Origin: an uncultured Bacteroidales bacterium
GTDB taxonomy: Bacteria > Bacteroidota > Bacteroidia > Bacteroidales > Paludibacteraceae
DNA: 59,888 nt
Reading direction: 5' to 3'
NCBI GenBank assembly: GCA_902798015.1
Contig: CADBVL010000002.1
Location: 1 to 59,888 of the forward strand
Position numbers and translations under genes: made by a program. Shown in pieces: positions 53,138 to 59,888 of this stretch. The notes under the pieces were generated by a model that was not told where the DNA came from, did no database searches, and worked only from the letters and a program-made list of their open reading frames with translations. Position 1 is the first letter of the stretch; each line of letters begins with the position of its first letter.

Positions 53138-56100
53138 ATGAAAACGACAAATTCTACATTTAAATTTTTCGCTACACGGCTATTCTTACTGATTATCACC
53201 CTCGTTATGACAGGAACAGGGCAGTTATGGGCCGATAGTTGGACTTGGACTGCTGCTAGCGGAGAACAGGAGTGGTTCGAAGGTAGAACAAACGGGCGAA
53301 GTGTGCTAAACGGGAAAATATGGTCTTTTACTAGAACCAATGTAAATACCACAGCATTTGCTTCTTCTTCTATTCAATTTGGTAAACAATATTACACAGA
53401 CGATGTAGTTTTATACTCAGATGCTATAGGTGGTACAATTACACAAATTGATGTAGTCTCGTCTAGTTATGGAGCCAATCACACGATAAAAATTGAAGTA
53501 GGTGGAAGTATAGTACTAACTGAACAAGCGACTGCGAACGGAACTACACCTGGCAATAAATCAACGGGAACGATAAGCAAAACTGGCCCGATTAAAATTT
53601 CTTTCAAAGCAGCTAATGCAAGTGCTCGCTATTTATATGTAAAATCAATAACAGTAACATATACAACAGGAACATTTAATGTAGATTGGGTAGTTGGAGG
53701 CACGACTACTAAGTCTGAAACGGGGGTTAGTTCAGGAACACCACCCGCTGTATCGGACGATGCATTAGGAGGAGATTGTTCAAGTCTCAAGTTTCTGGGT
53801 TGGAGTAAAAGTGATTTAGGAAATACTCCTACTTCGGCTCCTATTGACTTATTTTCTTCTAATGAGGTTCCACCTCTCAGTGGAAATACCACATATTACG
53901 CAGTTTTCGGAGAAGTAGCAACTAACACCGATGATTCCGTACTTATTCAATTTTTGAAATATGACACATGGAGCTATAGCGGAACTACATCAAACCAATC
54001 TAGTTATAGAATGTTTGCGAAAGACGCATATGTTCAATCGGAAGCATTCGATCTTAGTCGATTAGCAAAAGTAGCCGTAGGAGCGGGATATTATAGCAGT
54101 AGCTCATATGGAGGCTTTTCTATAAAAGACGCGAGTGGTAACAGTTGGAATAGCGGAAGTGCTACAACTAATAGCGAAAAGCAATATATATTTAGATCCG
54201 GTAGTTCTCTAACTGGCTATAAGGCATTGCGAGTGATTGCTTCCTCAGGAAACGGATCATCGAATGGATTGCGTCTATATAAGATTAGGATATACCAGTT
54301 CCCATTAGTTTATTCTAATTGTGTGACTACATGTGGTGCCTCTTGTACCGAAGAACCAACTGTTGGAGATGCAGCATTTGAAGGCATTGCAGCAGGAACG
54401 ATTTCTGTTTCATGTGACGAAATAGAAAATGGCACTGGATGTGCCACCGAGGAATACGGATTTGTATGGAAGACAGGAGCCAGTGCACCGACATCCACCA
54501 GCGATGGTACGAAAGTGAAAGTCGGAGAGGGAAGCGGCGGAGATGCCGGCTTTAGCACGGACTTGAGCATTTCTTTTACAACCGGCACTACCTATCAGAT
54601 TGTGGCTTACGCAACCAATGCAGCAGGAACAACATTGGGCAATGCAGTGGCCGTTACTCCTCGGAGCGTCACATTTAATAGCAACGGAGGTAGTGAGGTG
54701 GCGATACAATATGTGAATAGTGGCGGAACAGTCAGTGCGCCGAGCGATCCGACGAAGTCTGGTTTTGTATTTGGTGGATGGTACCAAGAAAGCGGATTGA
54801 CGAATGAAGTCGACTGGTCTGCTACTATTTCCGCAGACAAGACCTATTATGCGAAATGGCTCACTTATGGCGATTATAAATTCTCTTGCGCAGAGTTGAC
54901 GCTGACGCCGCATTTGGTAACTGAAAACACACCGATATTTATTACTTCGACAGCAAGCAAGAAAGTACGTTCGCAGGATTATATCCAAATAACCGGTAGC
55001 GGATTGACTCCAAGCACCACTTTGACGTTCCCTGATTTAAACAGCAAGTTTGAGATAAAGACTGCGGCATATGGCGATCTCGCAACCGATGCTACAGGAG
55101 CAATTGACGTTGCGGCATACATCTTCTATACTCCGGATGCAGGCGCGACAAGCGATGGCCTGGATGAAATAGCGGGTATATCTGTCAGCGTAGGTGGTGC
55201 GAAACCCAAACAAGTAAGTTTGGTTCAAAGCATCATCGGTCGTCACTTGCCGGCAGACTTTGTGATTGCCGGAAAGAAAGACGGCAAATGGTATGCGTTA
55301 CCTTCCAACATGGAATCTACAAGCCATCCTGCTCCGTCAGAGATAGCTGTAGATAATACAACCAATCCGGCAATTGCATATACAGATGCAAGCAATAAGT
55401 ACGGTCTTGAAGGTCCGACAACCGGTGCCTCCGGTAATATCAAGAGTGGCGTTGGACAATACGTAAAACTGACCATGCATCCCTTATCCGATGCACCGTT
55501 ATTCGGTCAAGCGCCAAGCAACACAGGAATCGGTAAGAGCGGAACAGCGGTTGCGACCCATGACTTGAGTGCAGGTTACTGGTGGCAGTTGAAGCAAACG
55601 AATACGTCTATCACCAATCCGCAAGATGCTAAATATATTATCTATTGCGCTAACAACACATCCAGTCTGAGTATCAAAGATAATGCAGGTAATCCGGAAT
55701 GGGGACTCTACGCAAGCGGTATAGAAGAGTTACGACTGATTCCGGCGAGCAGCATCGTCTTTGCGGATGCAGAAATCGTAGAATGGGGCCAGCACGGCGC
55801 TATCATCGAAGTAGATGCGACGGCAATCAGTGCGGCAAAAGTAAAAGCCCTACTGAACGAAACGGAGAGTGCAATCATTGCGGTTTCACAAACCGGCACC
55901 AGTGTCAAAGGTTCGACTACCAAATACAACTACACTGCCGCCTTTGGTGATGGAATCGATTTCGCAGCTGCCACAAGCAACGGCGCCATGCTGACGCTCG
56001 AGTGGTATAACAGCAGCAGCGTGTTAGTAGGCGTAAGTAATATCAATGTACCGAAGATTATTGCTGCCAATGCAACAATGAGTTCTATCGCTTCGGGAGA

Positions 56101-57622
56101 TGCAGCATGGAGTTCGGCAGAAGTGCATGTACTACCTGGCGTGACCTTAGAAGCCAATGCCGGATCGTTCCTAAGCAAAGATGTAACGATCGACCAATTG
56201 GAGATTTACCCCGGCGCAACCGTACAAGTGACAACCGGCACACTGGATGTCCGCAAACTGGTTCTCCGCAACGGATGGAAACGTATCGGTGGAACTGCGT
56301 ACAACACCGCACATCTATATATAGCGGATGATGCCAACCTGACCAAGACAAATGCCGTGGATATATGGTACAGCGATTGGTATATCGACTATGACCAATA
56401 TTATCCAATAGCCGTGCCTTGGGATGTAACGGTAGCGAACATGAGCTATAAGAACACCAAAAACGCAGCCAGCGCCGGAGTGAAACTGCTTTATTACGAC
56501 GGCGAAAGTCGCGCAAATAATGGTCAAACGGGCGTTGGTGACGGTGCAAACTGGAAAGAGTACGGCGCCGATGGAAACAAGCCCAAACCGACCACCTTGA
56601 AACCGGGTCTTGGTTATGCGATGACGGCCCGCCGGCCGACAGGAAAAGCGTTCTCCATTGTCCGCATGCCGCTGACGTTCAGTAATGCATGGGGCGCTGA
56701 CGGTGAGCAAGGCGAGGTAGGCGGAGCCCATAAAGACCAAGTGGCTGTAATAGCTTATGGTGCAGATGCTGAACCTGCTAAACCGACATATCTGGTAGGA
56801 TGGAACTTCATCGCCAACCCGTATATGGCTAATTATCAAGGAACTATCGAGTATGCAGATGAGACCAAGATTAATGTGGTGAATATACCGGATGTCGATT
56901 TCAAAGAGTACGGTCAATATGCTACAGCAACCACTAAATTGGCACCGGCAAGCGGATTCCTGATTCAGGCGCCGAAAGACGGCACACTCACCTTTGGTAG
57001 CGCTAACCGCAAAAACGCAGCGCCGAGTATTCTCAAAACAAAGCAAGCTGATGCAGTACCGGAACAGCAGGCGTATATCTTGCTGAAAAACGAGAGTGCC
57101 GAAGATATGATGGGTCTGTTTGTGAGCGAGAAATACTCTGCAGATTATGACCTAAACGGCGATGTTGAGAAATTGCTAAGCAGTAGTAACAGCCTGCGGA
57201 CATACATGCATTACGGCGACATGGACATGGCCTATGTAGCTATCAACGAGGCATTAGCTAAAGAATGGATTCCTGTTACGATACGTATTCCTGAAGCAGG
57301 AGAGTTCTTGTTCTCTATCCATGAGGCAAGTATTGCCGGGGAGTTGGAAGGCGTTTATCTCATCGATTATGAGAATGGCGACAAAGTGACGAACTTGTTA
57401 GAGGAGAACTATCCATTCTACTCCGAAGCAGGTACCATAAGCGGACGCTTTGCTATCAACGCCGTGATCGGCAAACGATTGCCGACGGACATTGATGTCG
57501 TGAATGCCGGAACCGATAGTTCCAAACCTGTCAAGTTCATCTACCGCGAGAATGTGTATATCTTGCATCACGGAGCCATCTATGATGCAACAGGAAAGAA
57601 AGTGCGTGAGATCAATAAATGA
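53138..57622 (+). CDS. Large secreted surface protein of cassette B (1494 aa), T9SS-like tail
   Basis: The signal peptide ends LLIITLVMTGTGQLWA. N-terminal beta domains follow (about 30-180), then an InlB-like repeat (TPTSAPIDLFSSNEVPP, TTYYAVFGE), a second sheet region and a Listeria-Bacteroides repeat (VTFNSNGGSEVAI ... GFVFGGWYQESGL ... KTYYAKW, about 510-575). The last roughly 900 residues parallel those of the 3306-aa protein (FVIAGKKDGKWYALPSNM, LEIYPGATVQV, GWNFIANPYMANYQG). The tail is VKFIYRENVYILHHGAIYDA. It is probably exported by T9SS and displayed on the cell surface. The shared C-terminal half with a variable N-terminus suggests a constant display part carrying different adhesive heads. 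Confidence 0.8.
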   Translation: MKTTNSTFKFFATRLFLLIITLVMTGTGQLWADSWTWTAASGEQEWFEGRTNGRSVLNGKIWSFTRTNVNTTAFASSSIQFGKQYYTDDVVLYSDAIGGTITQIDVVSSSYGANHTIKIEVGGSIVLTEQATANGTTPGNKSTGTISKTGPIKISFKAANASARYLYVKSITVTYTTGTFNVDWVVGGTTTKSETGVSSGTPPAVSDDALGGDCSSLKFLGWSKSDLGNTPTSAPIDLFSSNEVPPLSGNTTYYAVFGEVATNTDDSVLIQFLKYDTWSYSGTTSNQSSYRMFAKDAYVQSEAFDLSRLAKVAVGAGYYSSSSYGGFSIKDASGNSWNSGSATTNSEKQYIFRSGSSLTGYKALRVIASSGNGSSNGLRLYKIRIYQFPLVYSNCVTTCGASCTEEPTVGDAAFEGIAAGTISVSCDEIENGTGCATEEYGFVWKTGASAPTSTSDGTKVKVGEGSGGDAGFSTDLSISFTTGTTYQIVAYATNAAGTTLGNAVAVTPRSVTFNSNGGSEVAIQYVNSGGTVSAPSDPTKSGFVFGGWYQESGLTNEVDWSATISADKTYYAKWLTYGDYKFSCAELTLTPHLVTENTPIFITSTASKKVRSQDYIQITGSGLTPSTTLTFPDLNSKFEIKTAAYGDLATDATGAIDVAAYIFYTPDAGATSDGLDEIAGISVSVGGAKPKQVSLVQSIIGRHLPADFVIAGKKDGKWYALPSNMESTSHPAPSEIAVDNTTNPAIAYTDASNKYGLEGPTTGASGNIKSGVGQYVKLTMHPLSDAPLFGQAPSNTGIGKSGTAVATHDLSAGYWWQLKQTNTSITNPQDAKYIIYCANNTSSLSIKDNAGNPEWGLYASGIEELRLIPASSIVFADAEIVEWGQHGAIIEVDATAISAAKVKALLNETESAIIAVSQTGTSVKGSTTKYNYTAAFGDGIDFAAATSNGAMLTLEWYNSSSVLVGVSNINVPKIIAANATMSSIASGDAAWSSAEVHVLPGVTLEANAGSFLSKDVTIDQLEIYPGATVQVTTGTLDVRKLVLRNGWKRIGGTAYNTAHLYIADDANLTKTNAVDIWYSDWYIDYDQYYPIAVPWDVTVANMSYKNTKNAASAGVKLLYYDGESRANNGQTGVGDGANWKEYGADGNKPKPTTLKPGLGYAMTARRPTGKAFSIVRMPLTFSNAWGADGEQGEVGGAHKDQVAVIAYGADAEPAKPTYLVGWNFIANPYMANYQGTIEYADETKINVVNIPDVDFKEYGQYATATTKLAPASGFLIQAPKDGTLTFGSANRKNAAPSILKTKQADAVPEQQAYILLKNESAEDMMGLFVSEKYSADYDLNGDVEKLLSSSNSLRTYMHYGDMDMAYVAINEALAKEWIPVTIRIPEAGEFLFSIHEASIAGELEGVYLIDYENGDKVTNLLEENYPFYSEAGTISGRFAINAVIGKRLPTDIDVVNAGTDSSKPVKFIYRENVYILHHGAIYDATGKKVREINK

Positions 57623-57670
57623 TTAATGTTTAATGAATTAGTGAATTAGTGAATTAAGGAGTTTAAGATT

Positions 57671-58045
57671 ATGAAAGCATTGAGATATTTATTGATCGTA
57701 ATGGGTTTGATGAGCGTACTGAGCATCAGTGCTCAGGCGCTCGCCCAAAAACCTGAAGCACAGATGCAGTCCACCTCCGGTATGGTTTACTCGGGTTCGC
57801 AGTTGCCTTCTGCGGCTGTACAGGGAACTTACGTAACCGGAACGACTATCGGCACCTATAGTCCCGCGAATGCGAGTGGTCCTAAACGCGCAAAAATGAA
57901 TGACGACGATGATGATGGCTGGGAAGATGAAGACGAGCCGGACAAACCGGGTGAGCCATTCCCGCTGGGCGATGCAGTGTGGCTGTTATTAGCGTTAGCA
58001 GCGGCGTATGCCTTGCTACGCGTTTATAAGCGCAAGCGCGTTTAA
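57671..58045 (+). CDS. Small acidic secreted protein with PxGD-TM-basic tail (cassette B)
   Basis: 124 residues, paralogue of 31244-31627. The first 27 residues (MKALRYLLIVMGLMSVLSIS, then AQALAQ) are identical and TYVTGTTIGTYSPANASGP is kept. An acidic run (NDDDDDGWEDEDEPD) precedes PLGDAVWLLLALAAAYALL and the basic end RVYKRKRV. It follows the 1494-aa gene by 48 nt, as in cassette A. The conserved signal region, spacer and tail with a changeable middle suggest a partner or anchor for the giant protein. The function is not recognised. Confidence 0.7.
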   Translation: MKALRYLLIVMGLMSVLSISAQALAQKPEAQMQSTSGMVYSGSQLPSAAVQGTYVTGTTIGTYSPANASGPKRAKMNDDDDDGWEDEDEPDKPGEPFPLGDAVWLLLALAAAYALLRVYKRKRV

Positions 58046-58060
58046 TGCCTTCGGCGTGTA

Positions 58061-58090
58061 TGCTTCGCGTGTATATGCGTGCGCGTTCCT
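58061..58090. repeat. GGAACGCGCGTACGC-type repeat, copy 4 (inverted)
   Basis: TATGCGTGCGCGTTCCTTA, just after the stop of the small acidic gene, reads as the reverse complement of the repeats at 28212, 29010 and 31276, with changes. Confidence 0.55.
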
Positions 58091-58156
58091 TAAAGAAATA
58101 ATACGCGCGGCGGTAAGGAAAGACAGGTGATGTGTCTGACCGACTCAATCGACAAG

Positions 58157-58184
58157 GGGGAACCGGAAGAGGTTCCCCTTTATT
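58157..58184 (+). terminator. Terminator after cassette B
   Basis: GGGGAACC/GGTTCCCC stem (8 bp), 6-nt loop, then TTTATT. Confidence 0.8.
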
Positions 58185-58254
58185 ATGCATCAAGGTTAAT
58201 ACGTCAAAAAATCCACATGATAGTTTGCTATGTAGAAAAAAAATTACACAAATA

Positions 58255-58286
58255 TTTGTACATGTCAAAAAAAAATTGTACTTTTG
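58255..58286 (+). promoter_or_regulatory. Promoter for rfbA
   Basis: TTTG (58255-58258), 20 bp, TACTTTTG (58279-58286), with a leader of about 17 nt to the ATG at 58309. Confidence 0.8.
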
Positions 58287-58308
58287 CAGCGCAAAAGTTT
58301 TAAATCTC

Positions 58309-59223
58309 ATGAAAGGAATCATTTTAGCAGGGGGAAGCGCGACACGTCTATACCCATTGAGTAAAGCTATCAGCAAACAGATCATGCCGGTTTACGACAA
58401 GCCGATGATCTATTATCCGTTGTCAGCCCTTATGCTGGCGGGCATCCGCGAAGTGCTGATCATCAGTACACCGCGCGACCTGCCGATGTTCGAGGAGTTG
58501 TTAGGCGATGGCAGCCGTATCGGCATGCAGCTGAGTTATAAAGTGCAGTTAGTGCCAAATGGCTTGGCGCAGGCTTTTGTGTTAGGTCGCGAGTTCCTGA
58601 ACGGCGAGCCGGGTTGTCTTATTTTAGGAGACAACATGTTCTACGGCCAGCATTTCAAGACGATGCTTCGCGATGCGGTGGAGACCGCGCAGCGAGGCGG
58701 TGCCGTAATCTTCGGTTACGAAGTAGCGGATCCGCGCGCCTATGGTGTCGTGGAGTTTGAAAAGGGAGCGTCTACTCCGACCCTCCCTGAAGGGAAAGAG
58801 ACCGTTTTGAAGGTCAAGAGCCTCGAAGAGAAGCCGGCGGAGCCGAAGAGCAATTATGCCGTACCGGGTCTGTATTTCTACGACTCGACGGTATGCGAGA
58901 AGGCAGCGGGTCTGCAGCCGAGTGCACGCGGCGAGTATGAGATCACCGACCTGAATAAACTCTACCTGAATGAAGGTAGTCTGAAAGTCAAACTGTTCAG
59001 CCGCGGTTTTGCATGGCTCGACACGGGTAACTGCGACAGTCTGTTGGAGGCCGGTAACTTCATCGCCACGATTCAGAACCGTCAGGGTTTCTACGTGAGC
59101 TGTATCGAAGAGATAGCCTGGCGCAACGAGTGGATCAGCACGGAGCAGCTGGCGGCATTGGGCAAAGAAATGAAAACCAATTACGGACGGTATTTAGAGA
59201 GACTCGCCGCAAACGGGAAGTAG
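58309..59223 (+). CDS. rfbA: Glucose-1-phosphate thymidylyltransferase
   Basis: 304 residues. It makes dTDP-glucose from glucose-1-phosphate and dTTP, the first step to dTDP-rhamnose and other surface sugars. The start is ATG 58309 (MKGIILAGGSATRLYPLSKA); longer in-frame starts upstream include the promoter and are rejected. The family landmarks IMPVYDKPMIYYPLSALMLA, ILGDNMFYGQHF, SLEEKPAEPKSNYAVPGLYF and FSRGFAWLDTGNCDSLLEA are intact. GASTPTLPEGKETV, in the loop after VVEFEK, looks like an extra stretch derived from the palindromic mini-element. It has its own promoter. Confidence 0.95.
   Translation: MKGIILAGGSATRLYPLSKAISKQIMPVYDKPMIYYPLSALMLAGIREVLIISTPRDLPMFEELLGDGSRIGMQLSYKVQLVPNGLAQAFVLGREFLNGEPGCLILGDNMFYGQHFKTMLRDAVETAQRGGAVIFGYEVADPRAYGVVEFEKGASTPTLPEGKETVLKVKSLEEKPAEPKSNYAVPGLYFYDSTVCEKAAGLQPSARGEYEITDLNKLYLNEGSLKVKLFSRGFAWLDTGNCDSLLEAGNFIATIQNRQGFYVSCIEEIAWRNEWISTEQLAALGKEMKTNYGRYLERLAANGK
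58779..58800. repeat. Palindromic mini-element, copy in rfbA
   Basis: A shortened copy, CGACCCTCCCTGAAGGGAAA, encoding TLPEGKE in a loop where other RmlA proteins are shorter. Confidence 0.6.
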
Positions 59224-59284
59224 TCTTAATAAGCACAAGACTCTCTTAAAACCTAGTTATAACCCTATCTTAGTCGTACGAAAA

Positions 59285-59888
59285 ATGAAAAATATGAAAC
59301 GCTTACTTTTCGCGCTCTGTCTGCTGACCAATGCCTTCGTTTTGTCGGCACATGAGCACTACGTCATTCAGCACTACTCGATCAAGGACGGATTGAGTCA
59401 GAACACCGTGATGGCCATTCTGCAAGACAAGCAGGGCTTCATGTGGTTCGGTACATGGGATGGATTGAACCGCTTCGACGGCTATACGTTTGAGGTCTTC
59501 AAGGCCAAGAACCACGACGTGGAAGCCCGCGTGAATAACCGCGTGGATCTGATCTACGAAGATGAACAGGAGCAGATATGGTGGGCGACGTACGACGGTC
59601 ATTTCTACCGTTTGGACGCAACGCGTCTTGTGACGACCGAGCAGCCGTTTGACAGTCTTCCTGAAGGGATGATGCTGAAGATGAGCGAGCGCGACAAGAA
59701 GACGAAAGTGGACTCGCACGGCGTGATCTGGCAAGCCGATGATACCTATGGTATCCAGCGTTACCGTTTCGGTCAATGGAAGCGTTTCACTCCTCCTTTG
59801 GACAGCCGTTATGCAGGTCGTTTACGCGAACATTTCTTCACATTGGAAGACGCGCAAGGCCGCACGTGGGTTAATCCGACAGGCGGCG
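59285..59888 (+). CDS. Reg_prop (two-component regulator propeller) protein, 5' part
   Basis: 201 residues visible, continuing past the right edge. ATG at 59285 (MKNMKRLL) or 59294. The signal peptide RLLFALCLLTNAFVLSAH is followed by the first propeller blade, YSIKDGLSQNTVMAILQDKQ then GFMWFGTWDGLNRFDGYTF, a hallmark of Reg_prop domains. In Bacteroidota these propellers usually form the periplasmic sensor part of hybrid two-component systems that control glycan or surface gene loci. The kinase part, if present, is outside the window. No consensus promoter is seen in the 61 nt before it. Confidence 0.85.
   Translation, partial: MKNMKRLLFALCLLTNAFVLSAHEHYVIQHYSIKDGLSQNTVMAILQDKQGFMWFGTWDGLNRFDGYTFEVFKAKNHDVEARVNNRVDLIYEDEQEQIWWATYDGHFYRLDATRLVTTEQPFDSLPEGMMLKMSERDKKTKVDSHGVIWQADDTYGIQRYRFGQWKRFTPPLDSRYAGRLREHFFTLEDAQGRTWVNPTGG

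Noticed and set aside
58132..58308. Longer N-terminus for rfbA
   Set aside because: It would include the terminator and promoter; the family start MKGIILAGG is at 58309.

Overview
This window looks like a chromosomal segment of a Bacteroidales bacterium (Bacteroidota), probably a gut or anaerobic lineage with a type IX secretion system (T9SS). Four things support this. Thirteen promoters match the Bacteroidota consensus (TTTG or TTG, about 20 bp, then TAnnTTTG). There is a PorQ gene in the order porQ-cmk-ispH. Many OmpA-type and T9SS-style secreted proteins are present. There is also an Mpi-family DNA invertase and the start of a Reg_prop regulator. I cannot name a species from sequence alone.

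Region 1 (1-28.2 kb) is housekeeping plus starch metabolism. A minus-strand operon reads pta, ackA, an intracellular GH13 amylase and a UbiA prenyltransferase (cut by the left edge). Divergent from it are an OmpA/LysM envelope protein, a CAU tRNA and a second OmpA-domain protein. A seven-gene minus-strand operon (17.7 to 7.9 kb) follows: three secreted alpha-amylases, a non-catalytic companion that shares their N-terminal module, a CBM48-type GH13 enzyme and two deoxynucleoside kinases. Then come trmO, tRNA-Phe, porQ-cmk-ispH, a CBM20-type 4-alpha-glucanotransferase, a flippase-like membrane protein and an outer-membrane HhH protein. Read together: amylases leave through T9SS and cut starch outside, MalQ and the cytoplasmic GH13 enzyme process maltodextrins inside, and Pta-AckA makes ATP and acetate. 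No susC/susD pair is seen.

Region 2 (28.2-58.2 kb) is an accessory surface-antigen and defence-like region. Two cassettes face away from each other. Each has a repeat-rich secreted leader protein, a giant secreted protein (3306 or 1494 aa) with a T9SS-like tail, and a small acidic protein ending in a PxGD motif, membrane helix and basic tail. A remnant of a third cassette lies at 49.9 kb. Between them are a RhuM/PLD-RES-ParA operon, a toxin-antitoxin pair and an Mpi-family invertase. The invertase is enclosed by perfect 25-bp inverted repeats, so the segment may invert.

Region 3 (58.2 kb to the end) holds rfbA and the start of a Reg_prop sensor.

The main unexplained signals are: (a) two copies of a 93-94 nt folded element with an identical core but sequence-divergent, still-paired stems (19.1 and 49.6 kb); (b) the candidate invertible segment; (c) a hairpin leader before each cassette; (d) the RhuM-RES-ParA operon; (e) palindromic and tandem mini-repeats inserted in frame into housekeeping genes.
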